DNA from: an uncultured Litoreibacter sp.
GTDB lineage: Bacteria; Pseudomonadota; Alphaproteobacteria; Rhodobacterales; Rhodobacteraceae
Direction of reading: 5' to 3'
Length of the DNA stretch: 64,000 nt
Assembly (NCBI RefSeq): GCF_947487515.1
Contig: NZ_CANKWO010000002.1
Coordinates: forward strand, 248,001-312,000
The position numbers were made by a program, and so were the translations under genes. The notes beneath the pieces are model-generated. The model had not been told where the DNA came from, made no database searches, and worked only from the letters and a program-made list of their open reading frames with translations. Below, piece after piece: positions 17,352-27,305 of the stretch; the first letter of the stretch is position 1; the number at the start of each line of letters is the position of its first letter.

Positions 17352-19507
17352 ACCCGCACCCTTAGCGCGTTCAGGATCACAAGGATAGACGAGCTGGACA
17401 TCGCCAAAGCAGCCATCAACGGGCTGGCAAACCCCAAGACGGCCAATGGCACCGCAACCGCGTTATAGCAAACAGCAATTGCAAAGTTTTCGCGGATACG
17501 CGCACGCGCGCGGCGAGAGACTTTCAGCGCATCCTTGACCGGTGCCAAAGAGCGGCCCAGCAAAACAATATCAGACGATGCGCGTGTGGCGTCGACCCCC
17601 GACGCCGGAGAGATCGATACAAAAGCTTGCGCCATGGCCCCCATATCGTTCAATCCGTCACCGACCATCAAGACGTGCTTTCCTTGATCCTGAAGCTCCG
17701 CGAGTCGGGCAATTTTATCAGCCGGTGTCAGGCCGCCCCAAGCTTGTTCTACCCCTAGTCGCGCGCCGGTTTTGGCCGCCGCGAACTCTGTATCACCGGA
17801 CAACAACTCAACGCCCATTCCCTTGGACTGCAAAGCAGCCACCAGCTCCTGTGCCCCGCCACGCAAAGACTCGTCAATACGCAACGGTTGCTCGGCAAAG
17901 CCGTCTCGTTGAAACATCGTGCCGCCATTTGACGTGCTGGATTTGCCCAAGTGAACCCGCGTGACGCCGTCTTGGCCACATACACCTTTGCCCGCGATCT
18001 CACGGATGTCGCTTAGCACCGTCGGAACTACCTGCATCCCCTCCAGTGCTGAGGCCAACAAGCGCGAAACCGGATGATCGGAGGATTGGCTTAACGCAAG
18101 CACCACGCCGCGATCTTGTGGCGACAACGCTTGCAAATCTTGCAAGATGGGGGTGCCGTCAGTCAGCGTGCCGGTCTTGTCGAAAACCACGGTGTCGACT
18201 TCGGCCAAACGCTCCAAAGCCGTTGCCGACTTGATCAACAACCCTTTGCGAAACAAGTTGCCCGACGCAGCTGTCGTCACCGCTGGCACAGCCAAACCAA
18301 GTGCACAGGGGCAGGTGATAATCAGCGTCGCAATCGCAATATTAAGCGCGTATCGCACGTCCCCTGTTGCAGCAAACCAGCCAACAAATGCCAATGCCGC
18401 GACGCCGTGTACCAAAGGCGCGTATAGCTGCGCGGCCCTGTCAGCCACAGGTGTGTAATGTGACCGCCCGCTTTCCGCGGCTGCAACCATTTGCGCCATG
18501 CGGTGCAGCGTGGTGTCTTGCCCAACCGCAGTCGCACGCACCACCAGAGGGTTTGACAGGTTCACCTCGCCAGACACAACTTTGCTGCCAACCTGCGCGG
18601 CGATGGGCATGCTTTCCCCCGTCAATAAAGACCTGTCCAGCTGGGTACGCCCCGTGTCAATTACACCGTCAACCGGTATCCGCCCCCCCGCAGGTACCTG
18701 AACCAGATCACCCACAATGATGTCGGCAGCCTTCAGGCGAACAGGCGCACCTTCGCGGATACATGTGGCAGACGGCACTTCCAACGCGGCCAGCTCTTGC
18801 GCCGCAGATCGCGCAGCCGCGCGGGTTCGGTGATCCAGATATCGGCCAATCAGCAAGAAAAACGTCAACGATAGAGCCGCATCAAAATATGCGTTTTCGC
18901 CGCCCGCCATGGTTTCAAACAACGACAACCCGCTGGCCAAAAGGACCGCCAAGGAAATCGGCACCTCCATATTGACGCGCCCGACACGCAGCACCGAAAT
19001 GGCCGAAGCAAAGAACGGTCGCGCGGCAAAAGCCACAGCGGGCAAGGCGATGATCGCCGAAATCCAGTGAAACATCTGGCGCGTCGCATCGGCCGCCCCA
19101 GCCCAGATAGCCACCGACAGGATCATCACATTCATCATCGCAAAGCCGGCCACAGCCAGTCGCAACAAAAGCCCACGCCCGACGGCATCTCCTTCGCCCG
19201 CACGCAAAGTGGCCGCATCCAGCGGCAATGCCTCAAACCCCAAGCCCAGCAAAGCATTGATCAAGCCGTCTTCATCCGCGTCGCCTCGTGTTTTTATCGT
19301 GACGCGCTTGAGGCTGAGGTTCACACGGGCCTCCAGCACATCTGGCAACTTGGACAAACCACGCTCCACACCGGACACACATGTTGCACAGTGAATTTCG
19401 GGCAACGACACAGACACCGTATCCCCAGCGTAGGCCGCAGGAGTGTTGCGTGCAACTTCTTGCGCAAGGGGGGTTCCCGCGCAACCTGGACAACTCATCA
19501 CGCTCAT
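17348..19507 (-). CDS. ccoI: Copper-translocating P1B-type ATPase CcoI
   Basis: The 719-residue heavy-metal ATPase supplies copper to the cbb3 oxidase. It has an N-terminal CPGCAG, a heavy-metal-associated domain with HCATC at about residue 40, eight predicted membrane segments, the CPC ion-binding motif in TCPCALGLA, the phosphorylation site DKTGT, and the hinge GDGLNDMGAM. Its position between ccoH and ccoS distinguishes it from general copper exporters such as CopA. Start overlaps the ccoH stop by 4 bases. Confidence 0.95.
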   Translation of the reverse strand: MSVMSCPGCAGTPLAQEVARNTPAAYAGDTVSVSLPEIHCATCVSGVERGLSKLPDVLEARVNLSLKRVTIKTRGDADEDGLINALLGLGFEALPLDAATLRAGEGDAVGRGLLLRLAVAGFAMMNVMILSVAIWAGAADATRQMFHWISAIIALPAVAFAARPFFASAISVLRVGRVNMEVPISLAVLLASGLSLFETMAGGENAYFDAALSLTFFLLIGRYLDHRTRAAARSAAQELAALEVPSATCIREGAPVRLKAADIIVGDLVQVPAGGRIPVDGVIDTGRTQLDRSLLTGESMPIAAQVGSKVVSGEVNLSNPLVVRATAVGQDTTLHRMAQMVAAAESGRSHYTPVADRAAQLYAPLVHGVAALAFVGWFAATGDVRYALNIAIATLIITCPCALGLAVPAVTTAASGNLFRKGLLIKSATALERLAEVDTVVFDKTGTLTDGTPILQDLQALSPQDRGVVLALSQSSDHPVSRLLASALEGMQVVPTVLSDIREIAGKGVCGQDGVTRVHLGKSSTSNGGTMFQRDGFAEQPLRIDESLRGGAQELVAALQSKGMGVELLSGDTEFAAAKTGARLGVEQAWGGLTPADKIARLAELQDQGKHVLMVGDGLNDMGAMAQAFVSISPASGVDATRASSDIVLLGRSLAPVKDALKVSRRARARIRENFAIAVCYNAVAVPLAVLGFASPLMAALAMSSSSILVILNALRVRV

Positions 19508-19956
19508 CTTGCCACCACGAACGGGACCCGCTGTTCAAAAATTGTGCCGTCCTTCGCTATGGCTTTCAAACGCAGGTTCCAGTTTCCTGCCTCCAGATCG
19601 GCTGCTGCCACATGGGCTGTGCCATCAAATTTGAAATCAGGCGACTGATCTTGCCTGACATTGGTCGCGCGCCCAAGGGTGGAGGAGATCGACGTCGGCT
19701 CCACTGGGCCATCCGCGTCCGAGATGATCAACCGCAGGTGTCCACCTACATATTTCACCTTCACATCCCAGCCCAGCGCCAGTTGAGCGGCGCGCCGTGC
19801 ATCAAAACTTTGGCTCGCCACATATGAGTTCTTCACCTCCAGCCCCGGAAAGGTGCGCACGGCTTGGGTGGCCAGCGTAAGGTTCACACCGATTACAATG
19901 CTGAACCCAACGGCGAATATGGCGAAGACATGGATGCCTTTTAGCTCTTTGCTCAT
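19504..19956 (-). CDS. ccoH: FixH/CcoH family cbb3 assembly protein
   Basis: The 150-residue protein has one N-terminal membrane segment (HVFAIFAVGFSIVIGVNLTLA) and a periplasmic domain containing NSYVASQSFDARRAAQLALGW, the FixH signature. Family members are needed for stable assembly of cbb3 oxidase. It overlaps ccoG upstream and ccoI downstream by 4 bases each. Confidence 0.93.
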   Translation of the reverse strand: MSKELKGIHVFAIFAVGFSIVIGVNLTLATQAVRTFPGLEVKNSYVASQSFDARRAAQLALGWDVKVKYVGGHLRLIISDADGPVEPTSISSTLGRATNVRQDQSPDFKFDGTAHVAAADLEAGNWNLRLKAIAKDGTIFEQRVPFVVAR

Positions 19957-21374
19957 TGCGCGGCCTCCTTTCCGTTAAACACTGAGTTGGTGTAGGCCCG
20001 CTCACCAGTGACCACATCCTCAACCCAAAACCGCAAATCTGTACGCCCCGCCGAGGCACTTGGATCTTCGCGGCGGGCAGTCACATAGACCCGCTGCAAC
20101 TTGGTTTCATTTGCCGGAACCACCACACTGACAAGCTCCGTACCTTCGAGCCCAATTCGCAACACGTCCTCAGATGACAGCGACAAGTGGAATTCGCGGT
20201 CATCTCCATGCTTGTTGCGCAGCCGGATGTCATACGCATTGCGGATAGAGCCGTCAGACATCGTCACAAAAGTGGGGTTTCGAATAGGCGACACAGTCAT
20301 GTCGATCTCCGCACGGATAAACAGCGCAAAAATGAGCCCCAATCCGATGGTCGACCAAAGGAATGTATAAACCAGCGTCCGAGGGCGCAAAATATGTTTC
20401 CAGACCGGCTTGGCCGCGCCGCCTGCGCGCTCTATCGGTTCATCGGACAACGCGAGATAGTCGATCAAACCGCGTTCCTTGCCGACCTTCACCATGATGT
20501 CGTCACACGCATCAATGCACAGCGCGCAGGTGATGCATTCCATCTGCTGGCCATCACGGATGTCGATTCCCATCGGGCATACATTCACGCAAGCCATGCA
20601 ATCGATGCAGTCACCGGCTGTTCCGTCACGCTTTTTGCCGCGCGGCTCTCCTCGCCATTCGCGGTAGCCGACGGTGATCGTGTCCTCATCCATCATCGCA
20701 CCTTGGATGCGTGGCCATGGGCACATGTAGATGCAGACCTGCTCGCGCATGAAGCCGCCGAACACAAAGGTGGTCGCGGTCAACACCGCAATGGTGGCAT
20801 AGGCGACGGGGTGAGCATCGAAAGTCGCCAGATCAACGGCCAATTGCGGCGCATCGGTAAAGTAGAACACCCACGCCCCGCCGGTAGCGATCGCGATCAT
20901 CAGCCAAACCAACCATTTGGTGACCCGAAGTCGCCATTTGCGCATATCCCATTTGGCCCGCCACAGGCGCACGCGGGCATTGCGATCTCCCTCGATCCAG
21001 CGTTCCACCAAGATAAACAGGTCTGTCCACACGGTTTGTGGGCATGTGTATCCGCACCACACGCGCCCCAGCGCAGAGGTGAACAAGAACAAGCCCAATC
21101 CGGCCATGATCAGCAGCCCCGCAACAAAGTAGAACTCATGCGGCCAAATTTCGATCCAGAAAAAATAGAACCTACGCCCAGACAGATCGATCAGCACCGC
21201 TTGATCCGGCAGGTTCGGCCCACGGTCCCATCGGATCCATGGTGTCAGGTAATAAATCCCCAACGTGGCGGCCATAATCCACCATTTGAACGTGCGAAAA
21301 AAGCCTGTGACGCGGCGCGGAAAGATCGGTTCCTGCGCGGCATAAAGGGAGGGTGGGGTCTCTGAGTTGCTCAT
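19953..21374 (-). CDS. ccoG: cbb3 oxidase accessory protein CcoG (polyferredoxin-like)
   Basis: The 473-residue membrane protein has about five N-terminal membrane segments (KWWIMAATLGIYYLTPWIRW and others). CGYTCPQTVW and the double 4Fe-4S motif CIDCMACVNVCPMGIDIRDGQQMECITCALCIDACD follow, then an Ig-like C-terminal domain. CcoG takes part in copper delivery to cbb3 oxidase. The ATG at 21374 is preferred over the TTG two codons upstream listed in the track. It leads the ccoGHIS operon, and an FNR-type box lies 71-84 bases upstream. Confidence 0.94.
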   Translation of the reverse strand: MSNSETPPSLYAAQEPIFPRRVTGFFRTFKWWIMAATLGIYYLTPWIRWDRGPNLPDQAVLIDLSGRRFYFFWIEIWPHEFYFVAGLLIMAGLGLFLFTSALGRVWCGYTCPQTVWTDLFILVERWIEGDRNARVRLWRAKWDMRKWRLRVTKWLVWLMIAIATGGAWVFYFTDAPQLAVDLATFDAHPVAYATIAVLTATTFVFGGFMREQVCIYMCPWPRIQGAMMDEDTITVGYREWRGEPRGKKRDGTAGDCIDCMACVNVCPMGIDIRDGQQMECITCALCIDACDDIMVKVGKERGLIDYLALSDEPIERAGGAAKPVWKHILRPRTLVYTFLWSTIGLGLIFALFIRAEIDMTVSPIRNPTFVTMSDGSIRNAYDIRLRNKHGDDREFHLSLSSEDVLRIGLEGTELVSVVVPANETKLQRVYVTARREDPSASAGRTDLRFWVEDVVTGERAYTNSVFNGKEAAQ

Positions 21375-21688
21375 GGCCAAGAATCGTCCGGGATATTTTC
21401 ATCTGTTCGCAGCCGCAAATTGCCCCCAATCTGCCCTTGGGTCTTTGACCCAGATCAATCGCCGCAACGGCTTGCTGGAATGCTGCGCCGCGACGTGGTA
21501 CTATTCCTCGGTCAACATGGAGATTTTATGTCCCGCTAAAGTGGGGAGCACGCAAGCTCCCGCTGTAAAGCCAAGCTCTGAAGAACACCGCCAGTACATG
21601 GACGGTCATCACATGCTTGCGCCTTTTCGAAACACTCCAGATTTACCGCAGGGCCCTGCCCAAAGCCGGAACATGAAAGCAAACACCA
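21375..21688. other. Divergent ccoG/rsgA intergenic region
   Basis: This 314-base stretch has no convincing gene. It holds the FNR-type box described separately and a small hairpin, GGGAGC-ACGCAA-GCTCCC at 21544-21561, with no T-run. The hairpin lies 128 bases before the rsgA start and could be in its leader. The 147-residue plus-strand ORF here has no family features. Confidence 0.5.
21445..21458. promoter_or_regulatory. FNR/FixK-type box upstream of ccoG
   Basis: TTGACCCAGATCAA has one mismatch to TTGAT-N4-ATCAA. It lies 71-84 bases upstream of the ccoG start, a plausible class II or class I site for FnrL. Confidence 0.7.
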
Positions 21689-22765
21689 ATGACACGGGAC
21701 TATTCCAAATTCCTACCAACCAGCAGCAACGCGCCGGAAAAGACGCCAGAGCTGCCGCCATTGGCCGCCCTAGGATGGCAGCCGTTTTTCGCCCAACAGA
21801 TCAGTATTGAGCAGATGACAGAGACGCCCCCCCTGCGCGTCACCGAAGTTCACCGCAACGGGCTTCAGGCCCGCGGGGACGGGATCGATATGCATATCCC
21901 TCATGGTCCCGATGCCACAGTTGGCGACTGGATACTTTTGAACCGAGAGCTGCCATCCTCTAGCGCCGTGCTGGAACGCAAAAGCCTGATCAAGCGCCGC
22001 GCACCGGGTAAAACGCTGGGCATTCAAATGATCGCAGCCAATCTGGACACCGCCTTCATCGTGTCGTCGTGCAATGATGACTTCAACGTTGCGCGCATGG
22101 AGCGCTTTATTGCTCTGGCCTTTGAAGCAGATGTGTCGCCGGTGATCGTCCTCACCAAGACCGATAAATGCAACACCCCCGACACCTATATCGCGGCGGC
22201 CGAGGCCCTATCCCCATTGGTGCCCGTGGTGGCCCTGAACGCCAAGAGTGACGCCCCACAGGCAATGCTCGCGCCTTGGTGCAAACCAGGTCAAACCGTC
22301 GCCTTTCTTGGGATGTCTGGGGTGGGGAAATCTACGCTGACGAATGCGCTGGCAGGAAATACGGCAATCACCACACAGGCTGTACGCGAAGATGACGCAC
22401 GTGGCCGCCACACGACAACCAGACGTAATCTGTACTTCCTTGCGTCGGGCTGTGCGGTGCTGGACACCCCAGGAATGCGAGAGCTGCAACTGACCGACGC
22501 GGCCTCTGGTGTGGCCGAGATGTTCTCTGACTTGGACGAGTTGGGGACGCATTGCAAATTCAATGACTGTAAGCACACGGTAGAGCCCGGATGCGCAGTC
22601 ACCGCAGCGGTGGCGAACGGGGACATAGATCCTGCTCGTCTAGCGCGTTGGCAAAAGCTTGTGGCCGAAGATTTGCACAACTCCGCAACACTTGCAGAGC
22701 GACGCACCAAGGATAAGGCCCTCGGAAAGTTGATCCGCAGCGTACAAAAGAAAAAGAAGAAATAG
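21689..22765 (+). CDS. rsgA: Ribosome small-subunit-dependent GTPase RsgA
   Basis: The 358-residue circularly permuted GTPase helps mature the 30S subunit. The order of motifs is permuted as expected: VLTKTDKC (G4) comes before GMSGVGKSTLTNAL (G1) and DTPGMREL (G3). The C-terminal zinc module has HCKFNDCKHTVEPGCAV. An N-terminal OB-fold region precedes these. The protein ends in a lysine-rich tail (QKKKKK). It is divergent from ccoG and convergent with ccoP; its placement inside the cco locus splits ccoGHIS from ccoNOQP. Confidence 0.94.
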   Translation: MTRDYSKFLPTSSNAPEKTPELPPLAALGWQPFFAQQISIEQMTETPPLRVTEVHRNGLQARGDGIDMHIPHGPDATVGDWILLNRELPSSSAVLERKSLIKRRAPGKTLGIQMIAANLDTAFIVSSCNDDFNVARMERFIALAFEADVSPVIVLTKTDKCNTPDTYIAAAEALSPLVPVVALNAKSDAPQAMLAPWCKPGQTVAFLGMSGVGKSTLTNALAGNTAITTQAVREDDARGRHTTTRRNLYFLASGCAVLDTPGMRELQLTDAASGVAEMFSDLDELGTHCKFNDCKHTVEPGCAVTAAVANGDIDPARLARWQKLVAEDLHNSATLAERRTKDKALGKLIRSVQKKKKK

Positions 22766-22782
22766 CCTGCGGTAAATATGAA

Positions 22783-22826
22783 CCCGCCCCAAAGTCGATT
22801 GCGCGAACAGGAGACTTTGGGGCGGG
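22783..22826. terminator. Strong hairpin between rsgA and ccoP
   Basis: CCCGCCCCAAAGTC and GACTTTGGGGCGGG form a perfect 14-bp stem with a 16-base loop between two convergent genes. There is no T-run on either side, so this is probably a bidirectional transcription block or mRNA 3'-end protector rather than a textbook intrinsic terminator. Confidence 0.6.
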
Positions 22827-22885
22827 GATCACACGCTGCTTACAAAATTTCATGCAGCGGCGCGTGAATATCGAAGGGGGCCGGC

Positions 22886-23749
22886 CTACTCGCCGCCACC
22901 CTTTTGGTGCACATAAGCGGAAACCGCATTGATCTGCGCATCCGTCAGACGCGGTGACCACGGCGGCATCACCCCGAAACGTGCGTTGGTAATTGTATCG
23001 GTCAGCACCGCATCAGAGCCGCCATAAAGCCAGACAGAATCTGTCAAATTGGGCGCGCCTTGTGTACGGTCACCCATGCCGGTTTCACCGTGGCAAGCGC
23101 TACAGTTGTCCGCGAATAGCTCGCTGCCCTGTGCGACCAATTCCGCGTTGTGGTCCAAGCCGGACAGCGATTGCACATAGGCCACCACTGACGTGATCTC
23201 TTCGGCCTCAAGGATGTCACCGAAGGCTGGCATTTCGGAGTAGCGGGCATCCTCGTCCTGCTCATTACGGATACCGTGACGCACAGTAACCGCAATAGCA
23301 TCAATGTCGCCCCCCCAAAGCCAGTCGTCATCCAGCAAGTTCGGGTATCCGACGGCGCCGGCCGCACCGGACCCGTGGCACTGCGAGCAATTGTTCGCAA
23401 AGACCGAAGCACCCGCCGACACCGCAAACTGATGGAGCGGCTCATTGTCTTTCAACACGGTCAGATCAATATTCGCCAACAGCGTGTTCAACTCGGCGTT
23501 GGCCGCTTCCACACGGGCGATCTCTTGCGCAACTTCGCCGCGGGTGGAATACCCAAGAAAGCCCGCCGTGGCGGAGGACACCAAGGGCCACGCTGGGTAG
23601 GCGATAGAATATATCACCGCCCAAACGATCGTCATATACAAAGACCAAAGCCACCAACGCGGAAGCGGGGTGTTTAGCTCCTCGATCCCATCATAGGAGT
23701 GGCCGGTGGTGTAGGTTTTGGTGGCCTCATCATATCTTGGCTCATCCAT
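22886..23749 (-). CDS. ccoP: cbb3 cytochrome c oxidase subunit III (diheme)
   Basis: The 287-residue protein has one membrane segment near residue 35-60 (WWLWSLYMTIVWAVIYSIAYPAW) and two periplasmic c-type heme sites, CSQCHG and CSACHG, each with a downstream methionine ligand region. It relays electrons to the catalytic subunit. The start overlaps the ccoQ end by 8 bases. It is the last gene of ccoNOQP. Confidence 0.96.
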   Translation of the reverse strand: MDEPRYDEATKTYTTGHSYDGIEELNTPLPRWWLWSLYMTIVWAVIYSIAYPAWPLVSSATAGFLGYSTRGEVAQEIARVEAANAELNTLLANIDLTVLKDNEPLHQFAVSAGASVFANNCSQCHGSGAAGAVGYPNLLDDDWLWGGDIDAIAVTVRHGIRNEQDEDARYSEMPAFGDILEAEEITSVVAYVQSLSGLDHNAELVAQGSELFADNCSACHGETGMGDRTQGAPNLTDSVWLYGGSDAVLTDTITNARFGVMPPWSPRLTDAQINAVSAYVHQKGGGE

Positions 23750-23951
23750 TGTCTTGGCCTTTCAGTGGTGCGGCGTCTGGCGTGTCCGCGGCGGGACGTG
23801 CCTCGTTGCGAAACGGCGCTTGGCTGATGTCATCATGCATGGCGCGAGAACCGGGGCGAAACGCCCAGCAGACCACCCCAAAGAAGAACGCGAACATTGC
23901 AAGCAGCACCCAGCTGTCCGCCAATTGACGTAAAAAAGAATAGGTATCCAT
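23742..23951 (-). CDS. ccoQ: cbb3 oxidase small subunit CcoQ
   Basis: A 69-residue protein hidden inside a longer track ORF. The true start is the ATG at 23951, ten bases after the ccoO stop. A single membrane segment (WVLLAMFAFFFGVVCWAF) is followed by RPGSRAMHDDISQAPFRNE, the conserved CcoQ tail. It stabilises the oxidase complex. Confidence 0.93.
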   Translation of the reverse strand: MDTYSFLRQLADSWVLLAMFAFFFGVVCWAFRPGSRAMHDDISQAPFRNEARPAADTPDAAPLKGQDNG

Positions 23952-23961
23952 TGCTTTCCCC

Positions 23962-24720
23962 TTACCGCGATGCATCAGGCGTGAAGGTGGAGAAATCCAC
24001 CAACGTGCCAAGCATTTGCAAATAGGCCACCAAGGCATCCATCTCGGACACGCCTTCGGCCCCGTCGAAATTGCGCGTTTGCGCACCTGGATAGCGGTCC
24101 AGAAGGCCATCCCAATCCGCATCTGGGTCGGATTGCGCCAAGAAGTCCTTCTGCGCGGCTTCCACCATCTCCTCGGTGTAGGGCACGCCGACGAAACGAT
24201 GCGTCTCGACCAAGGCTTGAATGTGTTCGCCGTCAAGCTTCACATCATTGAGGAATGCATATTTTGGCATCACCGATTCAGGGACAACGGATTGCGGGTC
24301 ATTCAGGTGATCCACATGCCATTCGTCGGAATAGCGCCCCCCCACACGGGCCACATCAGGGCCAGTGCGCTTCGACCCCCATTGGTGTGGATGGTCATAT
24401 TGCGACTCTGCAGCCAAGGAGTAATGCCCGTACCGCTCCACTTCATCGCGCATCGGACGGATCATCTGGCTGTGGCACACGTAGCAGCCTTCCCGCACAT
24501 AAATGTCGCGGCCAGCAAGTTCCAACGGGGAGTAGGGGCGCATGCCCTCCACATCTTCAATTGTGTTCTCCAAGTAGAACAGCGGGGCAATCTCAACGAG
24601 CCCGCCCACGCTGACCACAAGCAGCGACGCGACCATCAGCAAAGTGCCGTTGCGCTCTAGGGCTGCGTGGCGTTCCAGAAAGCTGCGGCGTTTCTTCGGG
24701 TTTGTGTTTTCAGATGTCAT
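23962..24720 (-). CDS. ccoO: cbb3 cytochrome c oxidase subunit II (monoheme)
   Basis: The 252-residue protein has an N-terminal membrane anchor ([20 protein letters not shown]) and one c-type heme motif in [27 protein letters not shown] and the MPKYAFL methionine ligand region are typical of CcoO. It lies 11 bases downstream of ccoN. Confidence 0.97.
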   Translation of the reverse strand: MTSENTNPKKRRSFLERHAALERNGTLLMVASLLVVSVGGLVEIAPLFYLENTIEDVEGMRPYSPLELAGRDIYVREGCYVCHSQMIRPMRDEVERYGHYSLAAESQYDHPHQWGSKRTGPDVARVGGRYSDEWHVDHLNDPQSVVPESVMPKYAFLNDVKLDGEHIQALVETHRFVGVPYTEEMVEAAQKDFLAQSDPDADWDGLLDRYPGAQTRNFDGAEGVSEMDALVAYLQMLGTLVDFSTFTPDASR

Positions 24721-24731
24721 TCATCCGCTCC

Positions 24732-26336
24732 TTATTCCGCAGGGACGCCGACGGGGACCTTCACAGAAGATCCACCGCGGATTGTCATCCACATATTCCA
24801 AACCATGATGAGCCCGCCGGTGAGGTACAAAATCCCCCCAATGCCGCGCACCACATTCATCGGGAACTTGGCCGTTACGGTGTCCGCAAAGCTGTTCACC
24901 AAGAAGCCTTGTGCGTCGACTTCACGCCACATCAGGCCTTCCATGATACCGCTGACCCACATCGACGACGCGTAAAGAACGATGCCAATTGTCGCCAACC
25001 AGAAGTGTGTGTTGATGGCCGAGACCGAATACATCTTCTCACGCCCCCACAGCTTTGGCGTCAGGAAGTACAATGCCGCAAAGGTGATCATACCGTTCCA
25101 CCCCAAAGCGCCGGAATGCACGTGGCCGATCGTCCAGTCGGTGTAGTGCGACAGGGAGTTCACCGCGCGGATCGACATCATCGGGCCTTCGAAGGTGGAC
25201 ATGCCGTAGAAGGCCAGCGAAGCCACCATCAACCGGATGATCGGATCGGTACGCAGCTTGTCCCAAGCGCCTTGCAGCGTCATCAGGCCGTTGATCATGC
25301 CCCCCCAAGACGGCATCCAAAGCACGATTGAAAACACCATCCCCAGCGTCGACGCCCAGTCTGGCAACGCGGTGTAATGCAGGTGGTGTGGCCCAGCCCA
25401 GATGTACAAGAAAATCAGCGCCCAAAAGTGAATGATCGACAGTTTGTAGGAATAAACCGGACGCCCCGCTTGCTTGGGCACGAAGTAGTACATCATCCCT
25501 AGGAAGCCCGCCGTCAGGAAGAAGCCCACCGCGTTGTGCCCGTACCACCACTGCGTCATGGCATCTTGCACACCAGAGAACACCTGAACCGATTTGGAAC
25601 CCCAAATGGAGACCGGGATCGACAGGTTGTTCACGAGGTGTAGCATCGCAATGGTCACGATGAACGATAGGAAGAACCAGTTCGCCACATAGATGTGACG
25701 TTCTTTGCGGGTCAGGATCGTGCCGAGAAACACGGCCAGATAAGCGACCCAAACGATGGTGAGCCAGATATCAACATACCACTCCGGCTCTGCGTATTCT
25801 TTGGACTGGGTCGCGCCCAAAAGGTAGCCCGTCGCCGCCAGAACGATAAACAGGTTGTACCCCCAAAACACGAACCACGCGAGGTTCCCGCCCCAAAGGC
25901 GCTGCGCCGAGGTGCGCTGAACAATATAGAACGAGGTCGCAATCAAACCATTGCCACCAAAGGCGAAGATCACTGCCGAGGTGTGCAAAGGCCGCAGGCG
26001 CCCAAAATTGCCAAAGGGCTGCGCCCATTCAAAGTTCAAAGCCGGAAACGCCAACTGAAAGGCGATGAACGTCCCAACCAAGAAGCCGACAACCCCCCAA
26101 AAAGCAGTGGCAATGACGCCAAGGCGAACCGGCCCATCCATGTAGCCCAATGGCCCATCCGTCGGCACCGCCTCAGGTTCATCGGTATGCCGAAGCACCC
26201 AAATGAACATCGCAACCCCAAGCACAAAGATCAAAAGTGCATGGACTTGATACGCTATGTCATGCGCCCAATTCGCTGCCATCGCGGCAAACAATATGAC
26301 GCCTCCAAGCAGTATAAGCTTGATATAATTAAGCAT
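24732..26336 (-). CDS. ccoN: cbb3 cytochrome c oxidase catalytic subunit I
   Basis: The 534-residue heme-copper oxidase subunit has about twelve membrane segments. Ligands are visible in [14 protein letters not shown] (low-spin heme), [27 protein letters not shown] (CuB and the cross-linked tyrosine region), [13 protein letters not shown] and [11 protein letters not shown]. It reduces oxygen with high affinity under microoxic conditions. An FNR-type box is about 95 bases upstream of its start. Confidence 0.97.
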   Translation of the reverse strand: MLNYIKLILLGGVILFAAMAANWAHDIAYQVHALLIFVLGVAMFIWVLRHTDEPEAVPTDGPLGYMDGPVRLGVIATAFWGVVGFLVGTFIAFQLAFPALNFEWAQPFGNFGRLRPLHTSAVIFAFGGNGLIATSFYIVQRTSAQRLWGGNLAWFVFWGYNLFIVLAATGYLLGATQSKEYAEPEWYVDIWLTIVWVAYLAVFLGTILTRKERHIYVANWFFLSFIVTIAMLHLVNNLSIPVSIWGSKSVQVFSGVQDAMTQWWYGHNAVGFFLTAGFLGMMYYFVPKQAGRPVYSYKLSIIHFWALIFLYIWAGPHHLHYTALPDWASTLGMVFSIVLWMPSWGGMINGLMTLQGAWDKLRTDPIIRLMVASLAFYGMSTFEGPMMSIRAVNSLSHYTDWTIGHVHSGALGWNGMITFAALYFLTPKLWGREKMYSVSAINTHFWLATIGIVLYASSMWVSGIMEGLMWREVDAQGFLVNSFADTVTAKFPMNVVRGIGGILYLTGGLIMVWNMWMTIRGGSSVKVPVGVPAE

Positions 26337-26428
26337 TTTTCACCCGTTCCGTTCATTCCAGACCACAGGTGAAGGGAATCCCCCCGCCTCGGTTAGGCCC
26401 GAAATGCCCAAGTTTTCGAAGGTGAACC

Positions 26429-26442
26429 TTGATGTATGTCAA
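26429..26442. promoter_or_regulatory. FNR/FixK-type box upstream of ccoN
   Basis: TTGATGTATGTCAA has one mismatch to TTGAT-N4-ATCAA. It is 93-106 bases before the ccoN start and 66 bases beyond the fnrL stop, so it most likely drives ccoNOQP. Confidence 0.75.
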
Positions 26443-26507
26443 ATCGCAACGACACAGATACGCCGAACGCATTTATCTTGGCATTACGATGTCTGAAATT
26501 CGGACGC

Positions 26508-27236
26508 CTAGGCCAGCGTGACCCCATCGCTATCGTCGCCTGCCTCATCCAGTAGGCGGTTTAGATCGGGGATGGTGATCTTGCGCGTTCCTTCCAGAAC
26601 CAAAACCCCGTCGCGCTTCAGTGCTGCCATTTGGCGACTAACTGTTTCAATGGTCAAACCAAGGTAATCTGACATAGCATCACGGGTTAAGGGAAGCTCC
26701 AGCCGGAGCCCCTCCCCCTCGCGGCTGCCAAGACGCCTTGCGCAGATCAGCAGGAAACTTGCGATCTTTTCACGGGCAGTCTTACGCCCCAAAAGCAGCA
26801 TCCATTCCCGCGCGGCGTCTAATTCATCTAGCGCGATTTCGATCAGGCGTTCTTGCACATGCGAGGTCGTCTGAGTGACTTTTTCAAACGGCTTTTTGTG
26901 GAAGTGACACAGGGTCAGTTCCGATACAGCCGTCACATCAAAGGACGCAGTTTCGCGCCCTGGTCGCCCAATAAAATCGGACGGAAGCAACAGACCTACC
27001 ATTTGCATCCGCCCATCAGCCATGGACCGCGAAAGGGTGGCTACGCCAGCCACCACAGAGGCCACGAATGTCATGGGGTCGCCCATCAAAACCACCGAAG
27101 AACCAGCAGCGTAAGTCTTGTAATACTTAATTTTATCCAGCTCGTTCAGTTCCTCATCCGTGCACCGAGAGCAAATTGCTCGGGGTCGAATGGGGCAGTT
27201 GGAACAGCTTTTGGGTGCTAGGTCTACTTGGGTCAT
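26508..27236 (-). CDS. fnrL: FNR-family oxygen-responsive regulator FnrL
   Basis: The 242-residue Crp/Fnr protein has the N-terminal cysteine cluster expected to bind a 4Fe-4S cluster (SCSNCPIRPRAICSRC) plus a further cysteine in the core (LTLCHFHKKP). The dimer helix follows, then the helix-turn-helix LTRDAMSDYLGLTIETVSRQMAALKRDGVL, whose E-SR recognition residues fit TTGAT half-sites. It is placed between the cbb3 operon and hemN. A perfect FNR box only about 20 bases upstream of its own start suggests autoregulation. Confidence 0.94.
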   Translation of the reverse strand: MTQVDLAPKSCSNCPIRPRAICSRCTDEELNELDKIKYYKTYAAGSSVVLMGDPMTFVASVVAGVATLSRSMADGRMQMVGLLLPSDFIGRPGRETASFDVTAVSELTLCHFHKKPFEKVTQTTSHVQERLIEIALDELDAAREWMLLLGRKTAREKIASFLLICARRLGSREGEGLRLELPLTRDAMSDYLGLTIETVSRQMAALKRDGVLVLEGTRKITIPDLNRLLDEAGDDSDGVTLA

Positions 27237-27256
27237 GTCTAACCATGATCGAGAAC

Positions 27257-27270
27257 TTGATCAGGATCAA
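27257..27270. promoter_or_regulatory. Perfect FNR box between fnrL and hemN
   Basis: TTGATCAGGATCAA matches TTGAT-N4-ATCAA exactly. It sits 35 bases upstream of hemN and 20 bases upstream of fnrL, in the shared divergent promoter. Proximity to the fnrL start favours negative autoregulation there. Confidence 0.85.
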
Positions 27271-27305
27271 GGTTTCCACCACGGCATTGGCCCATCTAGG
27301 TCAGT

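Noticed and set aside
20187-21365. 392-residue plus-strand ORF
   Set aside because: Antisense shadow of ccoG; the polyferredoxin motifs are on the minus strand.
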